A DNA stretch of 34,655 bases from assembly GCA_943327105.2 (NCBI GenBank), contig CALPVV020000015.1, positions 1 to 34,655 on the forward strand, written 5' to 3'. The notes under the pieces were generated by a model, which saw only the letters and a list, made by a program, of their open reading frames with translations, was not told the DNA's origin and made no database searches. The position numbers and the translations under genes were made by a program. This document shows positions 1 to 8,525 of this stretch, piece by piece. The stretch's first letter is position 1. Every line of letters starts with the position of its first letter. This DNA is from Nitrosovibrio sp. Nv4. Lineage in GTDB: Bacteria; Bdellovibrionota; UBA1018; CAIMNF01.

Positions 1-1008
1 GTCCCATTCATCAGATGCCTGAAGTACTTCAATTGCTTTTCCTTCTGCATCAAGTGTAGGAGCAACTTCTACTACGTCAAAGCCGATGATTTTTTTGCCT
101 GATTTTGCAAGCTTACGAAGTATTTGAATCGCCTCTGGGTAGTCTAGACCTCCCGGTACTGGTGTACCGGTATGAGGGCAGAATCGAGGGTCAAGGCCAT
201 CAATGTCGAAGCTGACCCAAACATTTTCAGGAAGATGAGCGATCATTTCATCAGCTATTTTATCAAAAGAGTCGCCACTCATTTTTTTCATTCCGATGTC
301 ACGGTCGTAAAACACATGAAATCGGTTTTTCTGAGAAGAAGTGAATTGGAATTCATCTTCACAAAAATCACGAATACCAACTTGTACGAATTTTGAAATT
401 TGAGGAATCTTGGTTGCAGCATTGTACATGATGGATGCATGAGAGTGTTCAAAGCCCATGTATGCATTTCTGGTGTCAGAATGCGCGTCAAAGTGAAGGA
501 TGCCAAAGTTTGAATATGTGTCAGCAGCTGCTTTGAAGGCACCAAAAGGAGTGGAGTGATCGCCACCAATGAGAGCTGGGATTTTACCTGCTTTAAGAAT
601 GGAAGAGATGTTTTTTTGAACGTACTGGTTTAACTGCCCAGAGAGCTGATTCACCATTGCGAGGTTTTGAGTGAGTTCTGAAGAGCCTTCAACAATTCCG
701 TAGGCTTCAATGACGGTTTGTGCGAGTGCCTTCGCTTGAGAGTTAAGTTCGGCAATCTCTTTAGACTCTTCCAATGAATGCATTCCAGCTAGATAGGGTT
801 TTTCTACATCTAAATCGAATAAGTCGATTTGTGAGCTTGCATTGAAGATTGCTTCGGGGCCATGGGAAGTGCCACCACCATAAGAGGTAGTTGCTTCCCA
901 TGAAACCGGTAAGAAAACCAATTTGGATTCTTCGAAAGAATACGGTAGACCGAAAATGCCTGCATTCGGGTCTGCCGCGCCGTTTGGATCAAAAGTATTA
1001 GTAGCCAT
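1..1008 (-). CDS. speB: Agmatinase/arginase-family ureohydrolase, C-terminus cut by window edge
   Basis: This gene is missing from the ORF track because it has no stop inside the window, but it reads open from the ATG at 1008 to base 1 (336 codons). The translation starts MATNTFDPNG and carries the ureohydrolase metal motifs in order: GGDHS, HFDAHSD and SFDIDGLDP, whose His and Asp residues bind the two manganese ions. Agmatinases hydrolyse agmatine to putrescine and urea. A biosynthetic arginine decarboxylase (speA) at 19568 would supply agmatine, which favours agmatinase over arginase or formimidoylglutamase, though the family cannot be separated with certainty by eye. Its ATG overlaps the stop of the upstream secreted-protein gene by 11 bp, so the two are probably co-transcribed. 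The ORFs at 172-396, 288-569 and 810-992 are shadows of it. Confidence 0.88.
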   Translation of the reverse strand, partial: MATNTFDPNGAADPNAGIFGLPYSFEESKLVFLPVSWEATTSYGGGTSHGPEAIFNASSQIDLFDLDVEKPYLAGMHSLEESKEIAELNSQAKALAQTVIEAYGIVEGSSELTQNLAMVNQLSGQLNQYVQKNISSILKAGKIPALIGGDHSTPFGAFKAAADTYSNFGILHFDAHSDTRNAYMGFEHSHASIMYNAATKIPQISKFVQVGIRDFCEDEFQFTSSQKNRFHVFYDRDIGMKKMSGDSFDKIADEMIAHLPENVWVSFDIDGLDPRFCPHTGTPVPGGLDYPEAIQILRKLAKSGKKIIGFDVVEVAPTLDAEGKAIEVLQASDEWD

Positions 1009-1771
1009 TGCTGAGATCAGTGATTTCGCCGGTACCGTAAATTAGGTATTCAGCTGATTGCATTTGATATTTGGTGGTAGTTGGAGAAGACCAAGTGATA
1101 ATGACTTGAGCGCCTGCAATCGGATCGACTTCGTCTCCAAAATTAATCACGCTGGCAAGTTCAACTCTCATTTTTAAAGAACGGTCTGTTCCCAATTTGA
1201 TGTTGGTGGGAACTACGCTGATCTGGCCAATGAATTTTCCCTTACCTTTAAAAGAGCCACTGTGAAAGTAAGTGATACGATAATCAAAGCCGCCTGCCGA
1301 AGCACCGAACGCGTTGGTGAATTCTACACGATATACCTTTGAAACGGGTTTTGACCATTTCATGAGTTGCATCCAACTGGTGATGCCCTCAGGTACTACC
1401 GAAGTTTTAAATACTTCATAGTCAGCACTTGGTTTGTTGGTAACCAGGAAGTTCCAAACTTTTTCACCTAATGCAACGATACGGTCAATTTTAACCATGG
1501 TGTCGTTGAAACCACCCGTTGGAAGGGTGTTGTTTGGAATGGTCGTATTTGGCAAAACAATTGGCGTTCCAGTGTTATTCACGGATGGATTGATATCTAG
1601 TGGGTTCACTGGTGTTGGAGAAGGAGCGGGAGTAGGCGTGGGGAGAAAATCTGGAGCAAACCCCATTTCGTATTCTGCGGTGACATCACGAACTGTTGTT
1701 TTGATTTGATCTTGTGCGTATCCGGTTGAAGAGAAGAGTAATAACCCTAAAGTAATTCCCAAAATTTTCAT
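998..1771 (-). CDS. Secreted protein of unknown function with proline-rich linker
   Basis: I do not recognise the family. The 257-residue product begins with a clear Sec signal peptide (MKILGITLGLLLFSSTGYAQ, cleavage expected after YAQ or GYA). A Pro/Thr-rich linker follows at about residues 44-58 (PTPTPAPSPTPVNP), then a low-complexity Asn/Thr/Pro stretch, then a globular domain from about residue 90 to the end that looks rich in beta strands. There is no lipobox or transmembrane segment beyond the signal, so a periplasmic or extracellular location is likely. It lies 84 bp downstream of hemY and overlaps the agmatinase start by 11 bp. It may be the last-but-one gene of the heme transcript or have its own promoter; I found no convincing terminator or promoter between. 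Confidence 0.8.
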   Translation of the reverse strand: MKILGITLGLLLFSSTGYAQDQIKTTVRDVTAEYEMGFAPDFLPTPTPAPSPTPVNPLDINPSVNNTGTPIVLPNTTIPNNTLPTGGFNDTMVKIDRIVALGEKVWNFLVTNKPSADYEVFKTSVVPEGITSWMQLMKWSKPVSKVYRVEFTNAFGASAGGFDYRITYFHSGSFKGKGKFIGQISVVPTNIKLGTDRSLKMRVELASVINFGDEVDPIAGAQVIITWSSPTTTKYQMQSAEYLIYGTGEITDLSNGY

Positions 1772-1855
1772 AAAACCCCCGTTTCGTCGAAGTTTCTATC
1801 GAAGAATGAGGGATTAGGCAAATGCTTCTGGAATTTTAATTTTATGCTATGCGCG

Positions 1856-3064
1856 TCAAATTGATTGAATGGTCTCGATCATTCCTCGGATTGAAACTTG
1901 GCCTGAAAAATTGGAAAAAATCACCCTACCCTGTTTGCTGCAAAACGTCTGATCGAGATGGTTTATGTAATTGCAAAGATTGGAGGAATAAACGGGGATT
2001 GCTCTCGACCATTTGCTGATAGTGATTTGATCAGGTTTGGCTTGTGTATTAAATAGAGTTTGAAGTTCTCTTTCAATGATTGATTCAATATCAGCTTCCG
2101 AAAGGGATACTGCCTCTGGATCAGAGGTTCCTCCAAGCATAACGGTGAGGGATACTTGGTTTGGATTAGCTGTTCGTCCTTTAAATGCACTGGAATTGAA
2201 GAGGCAACCTAGAATTCGAAGTCCTTCCCCACGTGGGATGAGGACTCCAACCCCTTTCGGAGGGGACTTAGGGAATGCATCTCGATTGAAAAAGACAGTC
2301 GCAGTAACGAGTGGGCTGTACTGAATATCAGTAGCTGGTACAGACAAAACAAGATTACCCTTGATCGAATTCAAGTCATGGATCGGTGAATTGAATATGA
2401 TGTTGTCTTTGAGTTTTGCTTCAAGTTTTTGAATGAGTTCTTCTGTTCCGTTTTTGAAGACCATCATCTGCCCACGTGGAGATTTCGGTTTTTTACTCAT
2501 TGAACGAAAGTGTTGAAAAAATGAAAAATCAGGAGAAGCTGGAATCAGCTTTGGGAAACTGAGTTTTGCGTTCAACTCACTAGGGTGACAGGCAAACACT
2601 CCGGTAGTGAAGGGAGCGAGCAAAAATTCCGTTGCCGCTTTTCCTAAATATGCATACCCCCATTCGGCCAGTGTTAGATCAGCGAGTGGTTTATTGAGTT
2701 TTGGCTTTCTGAAAAAACGAAACAAAGTACCGAGAAGTTCAAAAAAGGTAAGCGGCATACGACGCATTTTGCCTTTTCGGTAAATATATCGGGCCTTGGA
2801 GTCGGGATTGACGCCGATCACTTCTACCCCAAGTTCATCGAGTAACGACTTTACCGATTCATTTACAAGAATGCTGTGAGCTGCTGTTTCAACAAGACCG
2901 CAAGCGGTGTGTTTGGATTCAATCAATCCGCCACAGCGATTTGACTTTTCATGGATCGCAACCTGATAGCCTTTTCTTTTGAGCGCGTAACCGATCAGAA
3001 GTCCGCTGATTCCTGCGCCGACCACGGTAACTTGCTTCTCACTAGGGTTTAGTTTACCGATCAT
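1856..3064 (-). CDS. hemY: Protoporphyrinogen oxidase, oxygen-dependent (HemY/PPOX type)
   Basis: The enzyme is an FAD-dependent six-electron oxidase that converts protoporphyrinogen IX to protoporphyrin IX, usually at the inner membrane. The N-terminus has the dinucleotide-binding signature VVGAGISGLLIGYALKRKGY followed by the acidic ribose-binding strand IHEKS and the GG of RCGGLIES, typical of the amine-oxidase/PPOX flavoprotein family. The C-terminal region (FSNFSGQVSIRGMIETIQSI) is reminiscent of the second FAD-contacting segment seen near the end of HemY. At 402 residues it is shorter than the usual 450-480. Its ATG overlaps the hemN stop by 4 bp (ATGA), and it is the last heme gene of the operon. 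Context and motifs agree; a related FAD amine oxidase is the only realistic alternative. Confidence 0.9.
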   Translation of the reverse strand: MIGKLNPSEKQVTVVGAGISGLLIGYALKRKGYQVAIHEKSNRCGGLIESKHTACGLVETAAHSILVNESVKSLLDELGVEVIGVNPDSKARYIYRKGKMRRMPLTFFELLGTLFRFFRKPKLNKPLADLTLAEWGYAYLGKAATEFLLAPFTTGVFACHPSELNAKLSFPKLIPASPDFSFFQHFRSMSKKPKSPRGQMMVFKNGTEELIQKLEAKLKDNIIFNSPIHDLNSIKGNLVLSVPATDIQYSPLVTATVFFNRDAFPKSPPKGVGVLIPRGEGLRILGCLFNSSAFKGRTANPNQVSLTVMLGGTSDPEAVSLSEADIESIIERELQTLFNTQAKPDQITISKWSRAIPVYSSNLCNYINHLDQTFCSKQGRVIFSNFSGQVSIRGMIETIQSI

Positions 3065-4431
3065 ACTGTTTGAGAAAAAAGGCGGGTCTCAGGAGCTTTG
3101 CGAATCAAGCGGGCATCAAAAGCCATACAGACATTCCGCAAGAATGCGCGGCCCTCTTCTGTAACTTCGCATTCCGTTCCTTCGATTTTCACCAAGCCAT
3201 CCCTTTTCATTTCGGCAAGTTTTTCGGCAACATCGGAAAGGATTTCTGTTTTTTCCTGTTCAGAAGACCAGTTGGTTTTCATCTTGGTCATCAAATTCAA
3301 GATGTGCTGACGAAGAATGAGGTCTTCTTGATTCAGGACATGCCCACGCATGATTGGGATTTTTTTCTCATTTACCAAATTGGTATAGGTTTCAAGCAGT
3401 TTTTCGTTCTGAGCAAAGGCCGTCCATGCATCACCAATTGCGGAAACACCAAGTGCGATGATTGGAGAAACATTTCGAGAAGTATAGCCCATGAAATTTC
3501 GATGAAGTGTTTTCTGCTCGGTTGCAAAAGAAAGGGAGTCGGTTTTGAGGGCAAAGTGATCCATTCCAATTTCAATGTAACCAGCTGCTTCAAGAAGTTC
3601 GCGGCCTCGTTCGTAAAGTGCACGCTTTTCATCGCCACTTGGAAGATCTGCTTCGGTGAAGCGACGTTGGCTTGCCTTGATCCAAGGTACGTGAGCGTAT
3701 CCGTAAAAGGCGATGCGATCAGGTTTCAAGTCAATGACGTGAGCAACAGTTTGTTCGACACTTTGAATGGTTTGAAGCGGAAGCCCGTAGATCAGATCAT
3801 AGTTCACGCTATTAAAGCCAAGTTCACGAGCATCGTCGGTAATCTTGCGAACTTGTTCGACGGATTGAACACGGTGAACAATATCTTGGACTTTTGGATC
3901 AAAGTCCTGAATTCCGAGACTGATCCGTTTGAAGTGAAATTTTTTGAGTATTTCGAGATGTTCTTTACTGGTTACACGAGGGTCGACTTCAATTGAAAAT
4001 TCGTAATCAGGATGAATTTCGCAATGCTCGAAAATGCCACCAAGAAGATTGGATAATTCTTCAGGTGTGAGGAAAGTTGGAGTGCCACCGCCAAGGTGGA
4101 GCTCGCTCAAGATGAGTTTTTTGCCGCTCAGTCCGAGCTTTTCTCGGTAGAGGTCGAATTCCTTCAAAAGGGTCTGAATATAAGGATTGGATACCGCATG
4201 ATTGCGGGTGATGCGTGTATTGCATCCGCAATAGGTGCAGAGTGACTCACAGAACGGAATGTGCGCGTAAATTGCTGCTCCGGTATTGTCTTTTTGTGCC
4301 TTATCGAGAGCTCCGCGGAGGGCGTCGATCCATTGGTCTGCGGTAGGGGATGCATCCCAATAAGGAACGGTTGGATAGCTGGTATAGCGAGGACCTGCAA
4401 CGTTGTATTTTTTGTAGAGTTGTTTGTTCAT
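3061..4431 (-). CDS. hemN: Oxygen-independent coproporphyrinogen III oxidase
   Basis: This radical-SAM enzyme decarboxylates coproporphyrinogen III to protoporphyrinogen IX without oxygen. The 456-residue protein has the true HemN arrangement: an N-terminal YTSYPTVPYW segment, then IPFCESLCTYCGC with the three cluster cysteines spaced C-x3-C-x2-C and the extra Cys after one residue that marks HemN rather than HemW. The glycine-rich SAM-binding segment LHLGGGTPTFL follows. Length is normal for the family. It overlaps hemE by 4 bp upstream and hemY by 4 bp downstream. No oxygen-dependent HemF is in the window. A 308-residue ORF on the opposite strand here is a shadow. Confidence 0.95.
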   Translation of the reverse strand: MNKQLYKKYNVAGPRYTSYPTVPYWDASPTADQWIDALRGALDKAQKDNTGAAIYAHIPFCESLCTYCGCNTRITRNHAVSNPYIQTLLKEFDLYREKLGLSGKKLILSELHLGGGTPTFLTPEELSNLLGGIFEHCEIHPDYEFSIEVDPRVTSKEHLEILKKFHFKRISLGIQDFDPKVQDIVHRVQSVEQVRKITDDARELGFNSVNYDLIYGLPLQTIQSVEQTVAHVIDLKPDRIAFYGYAHVPWIKASQRRFTEADLPSGDEKRALYERGRELLEAAGYIEIGMDHFALKTDSLSFATEQKTLHRNFMGYTSRNVSPIIALGVSAIGDAWTAFAQNEKLLETYTNLVNEKKIPIMRGHVLNQEDLILRQHILNLMTKMKTNWSSEQEKTEILSDVAEKLAEMKRDGLVKIEGTECEVTEEGRAFLRNVCMAFDARLIRKAPETRLFSQTV

Positions 4432-5519
4432 TTGGAAAACACCTCATTTTGATATTTCAAGAAGTTGCGAACATTTTGTTCCGGAGTCCATTGTAGAACG
4501 CCGTGACCGAGGCCGCAGATCCAGCCGTTCAATTTTTCTCGAGGAAGTTTGAGAATGGGTTCGAAGAATTTTTCGATCTCAAGCTTACAGGCTTGCTCTG
4601 GAAGAAGCATGAGGTGTGGATCAAAGTTGCCCTGAATGGACCAACGATCACCGAATTCTTGAAGGGCATTCGCCATTGGATAATTCCAATCGATACCAAG
4701 GCATTCAAAGGGTAATGAAGTGAGGTGTTGCCAGTGTGTCGGCCCTGTACCTTTTGAGTAATATACAACAGGAGTGTTTGGATGGCGGCGACGGAACTGG
4801 ATCAGAACTTCACGGATGGTTGGAACGATCAATTCACGGAAAATTGAGGGTGAAACTTCGCCTGCACAGGTGTCCATCATGGCAACGGCATCGGCACCAT
4901 TGGAAGCCTGAAGACACATGTTCTCAACCAGCAATGGAAGGAGAATGTCGAAGAAGCCTTCGTAACGACCGTCAGTGAGGCCCGCGAAGGCATCCTTGAG
5001 CCCTTTGCCGCCTTCTGCGGTTGATGCTTGATGTGAACCCGCAACTGCATAATAGAAGAGAGTCATCGGGCCGCCGACAAAACCAAGAAGAGATTTTTCA
5101 GGAGCAAGCTTTGAGCGGATGAGTTGAAGGGCTTTTCCCTGGTAGGCGATTCCAGCAACCAGTTCTTGGGGCGTTTTTTTCTCTGGATTCAGTTTTACCA
5201 ACATGGATTTGTCGGTGATGTGCCAATCAAGTTTTGGGCCTGGAACATATTGGAGTCCCATACCAAGAACTTCGAGTGGAAAAAGCAGATCGGAAAAAAG
5301 AATTGCCGCATCAAAGTTGAAATCGTTGATTGGGCCGAAGGTCACTTCTGCCGCAGCTTCAGGAATCTTACAAAGATCGATGAAGCTGTAACGTTTTTTC
5401 ATGGATTGATAATGGGAATGATATCGGCCTGCCTGGCGCATGAACCAGACTGGCGGACGATTCGTGTTTTTGCGGAGTACCGCATCGAGATACAAAGATG
5501 GTTTTATTTCAGTGCTCAT
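4428..5519 (-). CDS. hemE: Uroporphyrinogen decarboxylase
   Basis: The enzyme removes the four acetate carboxyl groups of uroporphyrinogen III to give coproporphyrinogen III in the cytoplasm, without cofactor. The N-terminal family signature RPPVWFMRQAGRYHSHY is present, including the conserved MRQAGR arginines that bind substrate carboxylates, together with the conserved ILFSDLLFPLEVLGMG strand containing the catalytic Asp. The C-terminal ICGLGHGVLQWTPEQNV contains the conserved GHG motif. At 363 residues it is a normal family length. Its ATG overlaps the response-regulator stop by 4 bp (ATGA) and its stop overlaps the hemN start, so it is translationally coupled on both sides. Confidence 0.96.
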   Translation of the reverse strand: MSTEIKPSLYLDAVLRKNTNRPPVWFMRQAGRYHSHYQSMKKRYSFIDLCKIPEAAAEVTFGPINDFNFDAAILFSDLLFPLEVLGMGLQYVPGPKLDWHITDKSMLVKLNPEKKTPQELVAGIAYQGKALQLIRSKLAPEKSLLGFVGGPMTLFYYAVAGSHQASTAEGGKGLKDAFAGLTDGRYEGFFDILLPLLVENMCLQASNGADAVAMMDTCAGEVSPSIFRELIVPTIREVLIQFRRRHPNTPVVYYSKGTGPTHWQHLTSLPFECLGIDWNYPMANALQEFGDRWSIQGNFDPHLMLLPEQACKLEIEKFFEPILKLPREKLNGWICGLGHGVLQWTPEQNVRNFLKYQNEVFSK

Positions 5520-6217
5520 GATGATTCTCTTTCAAGGAGGTAGCCGACTCCGCGAATACTGCGGATGAGGGATGGTGAGTTCGGATCGGGTTCGACCCAT
5601 TTTCTAAATTTTAAAATGAAGTTATCAATAGTTCGTGGGGTGGGGTACTCGTCTTCGCTCCAGACTACATTCAAAATATCGTCGCGGCTGACGACTTGAC
5701 CTCGTTTTTCAAAAAGTAGTTTTAAAAGGGCGCATTCCTTGTGGGTCAGGTTGTACTTATTTCCTTCACTGGTGATTTCATATTGTCTAAAGTTGACGGA
5801 TGCTTTTCCAATCTTGATTTCACCAACGATCGGAGCAGGCTCTTCTATGAAACGAAGTCTTTTGCTTGCGTTTTGAATGCGCAGCAAGAGCTCTTTGAAG
5901 TGGAAAGGTTTGACAATATAATCTTCAGCACCAAGTTCCAGTCCGTGAATTCGATCTTCTGTGGTGCCAGCTGCAGTTAGAAATACCATGACCACTTCTG
6001 GGTGTTTTTGACGGATCAAACGCCCCAGATCAAAGCCGCTTCCATCGGGTAATTGAACATCAAGTAACGCAAGTGAAACTTGGGTGTTTTGTAATATGGT
6101 TTTTGCCTGTGCAATGGATTGAGCCCAGTGCACTTGAAATCCTTCCATTTGGAGACGGTCTTTCACAGTGGAGCCCACGTTGATTTCATCTTCGAGCAGG
6201 AGAAGGTTAATCGACAT
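5516..6217 (-). CDS. OmpR/PhoB-family response regulator inside the heme operon
   Basis: This is a two-domain transcription factor. The receiver domain (about residues 1-120) has the acidic pair LLLLEDE, the phospho-acceptor Asp near residue 53 in LALLDVQLPDG, the switch Thr in FLTAAG and the conserved Lys in YIVKPF. A winged-helix DNA-binding domain (about 135-230) ends with the typical RTIDNFILKFRKW and IRGVGYLLE segments. I chose the ATG at 6217 because GGGGAGG lies 6 bases upstream; the ORF track start at 6232 has no such site. It still overlaps the kinase gene by 11 bp and hemE by 4 bp, so kinase, regulator and hemE are coupled. The DNA target cannot be read here, but heme genes are the obvious guess. 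Confidence 0.93.
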   Translation of the reverse strand: MSINLLLLEDEINVGSTVKDRLQMEGFQVHWAQSIAQAKTILQNTQVSLALLDVQLPDGSGFDLGRLIRQKHPEVVMVFLTAAGTTEDRIHGLELGAEDYIVKPFHFKELLLRIQNASKRLRFIEEPAPIVGEIKIGKASVNFRQYEITSEGNKYNLTHKECALLKLLFEKRGQVVSRDDILNVVWSEDEYPTPRTIDNFILKFRKWVEPDPNSPSLIRSIRGVGYLLERESS

Positions 6218-7184
6218 GCTTTGCCTCCCCATCTAATTTAAAGCGAAGCTCGGCAATGAATTCTCCCTTTTGTCCGTCACCGATGCTTTGGAATTTGGCA
6301 TCTCCGGACATTTTGTTCATAAGGGTTTTAATCAAATACAGGCCAACACCTGCGCCTTGTGAATGACTTCCGCGATAAAAGAGCTTCCCAAGCAGCTTGC
6401 TGTCGGCGTGTGGAGAAGAGTTTTCGTGAATGATATCGACTTGTAATTCGCCATTCAGGATACCGCTTCGAATAGAGAGTTTTGCAGGAAGTGAAATGGA
6501 GTACTTGATTGCATTGTCCATCAGGTTGCGAAAGATGATGGTCACTGCAGACGGGTCGGCAAGAACAAACTCATCGCCCATTTCGATATTCAGTTTTAAT
6601 TTGTTTTGAGCAGTAGAGTAAAAAGGGATTATGCGTGTTTGAAGATAGTTTTTGAGGGCGATACTTTCTTTTTGTAAACCGCCGCCACCTTCAACACGCG
6701 CAAGTTCAAGTGTTTTTTGAACCTGTCCTTCAAGACGTTCCACATCTTCAATTAAACGGTTGAGAAAAGGCGTGTGTTTAGGATTGTCTTCGATATCTTT
6801 TAGCGCCTCAGCCTGAAGCTTGATGCTCGTAAGCGGCGTTCTGAATTCATGGGTGAGGGATGCAAAAAAAGCCTGAAGGCTTCTTGATCGTTTTGAATCG
6901 CGAAGAAAAAAGAAAATTAAAACGGCATTGGTGATCAGAATGAGCAATACAAAGGTGCTAGATTCGCCGATGATCATTCTTTCCGTTCGATCGAGTTTGT
7001 TTTGAACTTCGAGCGTAGAAATTCCGAGTTGGGTTTGAAGGTTGGCGATTTCATCACTCTTTTGAAGGAGCAGGGTCCCCCACCAAATGGCAAGCACCAG
7101 GAGCATTCCTGCCCATAGCACTTGCATCAGAATCAACAATTTGATTCTGCGGTCGGGATTTTTAATGAAATCACCTTTGCCCAT
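6207..7184 (-). CDS. Membrane sensor histidine kinase inside the heme operon
   Basis: The 325-residue protein has a first membrane segment at about residues 15-40, rich in Trp (VLWAGMLLVLAIWWGTLLL), a short periplasmic stretch of about 35 residues that looks coiled-coil (SDEIANLQTQLG...), and a second membrane segment at about 76-94. The DHp helix follows, with the phospho-accepting His near residue 112 in SLTHEFRTPLTSIKLQ. An HATPase domain has the N box NLMDNAIKYS and the G box GAGVGLYLIKTL. No HAMP or PAS domain is obvious, so sensing probably happens in the membrane or the small loop. It begins 3 bp after hemL and overlaps its cognate regulator. The signal is unknown; heme or a precursor is suggested by position only. 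Confidence 0.92.
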   Translation of the reverse strand: MGKGDFIKNPDRRIKLLILMQVLWAGMLLVLAIWWGTLLLQKSDEIANLQTQLGISTLEVQNKLDRTERMIIGESSTFVLLILITNAVLIFFFLRDSKRSRSLQAFFASLTHEFRTPLTSIKLQAEALKDIEDNPKHTPFLNRLIEDVERLEGQVQKTLELARVEGGGGLQKESIALKNYLQTRIIPFYSTAQNKLKLNIEMGDEFVLADPSAVTIIFRNLMDNAIKYSISLPAKLSIRSGILNGELQVDIIHENSSPHADSKLLGKLFYRGSHSQGAGVGLYLIKTLMNKMSGDAKFQSIGDGQKGEFIAELRFKLDGEAKHVD

Positions 7185-7187
7185 GTC

Positions 7188-8501
7188 TTAAACCGCTTTC
7201 ACCGACGCAAAAACTTTTTTCGCTTTTTCAATCACTAGCTCAAGATCACCCTTAGTGTGTGCTGTACTTAAAAAGCCTACTTCGTACCCGCTTGGTGCGA
7301 AGTAAACGCCTTCATCCAGAAAGCCGTGAAAGATCTGTGCATAAATTGCTTTCTGTTGGGCAGGGATTGCTTCAATGCTCCGAACAGTGCTGCTTGGCTT
7401 TTGACCCTTTGGTGCGCACACCATCCAGGAAATTGAGCCAAAACTTTGAATGTGCAAGGAGAAGTTTGGAGCCTGGTCGGCAATGGCTTGTAATTCGTTT
7501 GTAAACCATTTTCCAGTTTCAGCAAGCTTTGCATATGGGTTTTCACGAACGATTTTTTTAAGCATCGCGTGACCTGCTGCCATTGCAACTGGGTTTGCAC
7601 TCAATGTTCCTGCTTGATAGACAGGACCGGCTGGGGCAACCATGTCCATGATCTCACGGCGTCCGCCGTATGCTCCAACTGGGAAACCGCCACCAATAAT
7701 TTTACCGTAAGTAACAAGGTCTGGCTTAATGCCGGTAATTTCAGCCATTCCGCCCAATGCGGTACGGAAGCCGGAGATCACTTCATCTAGAATGAGAACC
7801 GTGCCGTGTTTATTACAAAGTACTTCCAGCTTCTTCAGGAACTCATTGCGTTGGAGAAGAAGACCGTTGTTTGCTGGCAAAGGCTCGATGATTGCAGCAG
7901 CAAGCTTGTCGCCGTATTTTACAAAAACTTCTTCAAGCGCTTGCTCGTTATCAAGTGGGCACACCAAGGTTTCTGCAGCAGTGCTTGCTGAAACACCAGC
8001 ACTGTCCGGAGAAGCCATTTCGGCAAGGCCAGAGCCTGCACGAACAAGAAGTGAATCAACGTGACCGTGGTAACAGCCGTCAAACTTCAAAACTAGATCG
8101 CGTTTGGTATAGCCACGAGCTACACGAAGAGCAGACATCACGGCTTCTGTTCCGGAATTCACGAAGCGAATTTCGTCAATAAACGGAAGGTGTTTGATCA
8201 TGTCTTCAGCGAATTCGAGTGAGTAGCGTTCGGCAGCACCGTAAGACCAGCCCCGAGTGAGCGCACTTTTTACGGCTTCACCGATTTCCATGTCTTGGTG
8301 ACCAAAAAGCAATGGTCCCCATGAAAGGCAAAAGTCTACATATTCATTTCCATCTACATCTTTCAGACGAACACCGTTGGCAGATTCGACAAACACCGGT
8401 GTTCCACCAACGCCACGAAAACCACGAACGGGAGAGTGAACACCGCCAGGTACGATTTTTTTGGAACGTTCGAACAATTCAGCTGATTTTTGAAGATTCA
8501 T
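7188..8501 (-). CDS. hemL: Glutamate-1-semialdehyde 2,1-aminomutase
   Basis: This PLP-dependent class III aminotransferase-fold enzyme converts glutamate-1-semialdehyde to 5-aminolevulinate, the second step of the C5 pathway. Family motifs are present in order: the N-terminal PGGVHSPVRGF, the gabaculine/substrate region VNSGTEAVMSALRVARG, the PLP aspartate in LILDEVISGFR, and the Schiff-base lysine near residue 267 in LVTYGKIIGGGFPVGAYGG. Its 437 residues are a normal length. The ATG at 8501 is preceded by GAGGAAAG at suitable distance. It lies 24 bp after hemB and 3 bp before the kinase gene. Together with hemA it shows that this organism makes aminolevulinate by the C5 route. Confidence 0.96.
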   Translation of the reverse strand: MNLQKSAELFERSKKIVPGGVHSPVRGFRGVGGTPVFVESANGVRLKDVDGNEYVDFCLSWGPLLFGHQDMEIGEAVKSALTRGWSYGAAERYSLEFAEDMIKHLPFIDEIRFVNSGTEAVMSALRVARGYTKRDLVLKFDGCYHGHVDSLLVRAGSGLAEMASPDSAGVSASTAAETLVCPLDNEQALEEVFVKYGDKLAAAIIEPLPANNGLLLQRNEFLKKLEVLCNKHGTVLILDEVISGFRTALGGMAEITGIKPDLVTYGKIIGGGFPVGAYGGRREIMDMVAPAGPVYQAGTLSANPVAMAAGHAMLKKIVRENPYAKLAETGKWFTNELQAIADQAPNFSLHIQSFGSISWMVCAPKGQKPSSTVRSIEAIPAQQKAIYAQIFHGFLDEGVYFAPSGYEVGFLSTAHTKGDLELVIEKAKKVFASVKAV

Positions 8502-8525
8502 ATTTTCTTTCCTCGCTATAAAAAT

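Noticed and set aside
1600-1660. Short proline/threonine-coding repeat as a tandem DNA repeat
   Set aside because: It codes for a PTPTPAPSPTP linker in the secreted protein; the repeat is explained by the protein and is short.
3070-3996. 308-residue plus-strand ORF opposite hemN
   Set aside because: It is antisense to an unambiguous hemN, has no ribosome-binding site or recognisable motif, and is rich in residues expected from reverse reading of the hemN codons.
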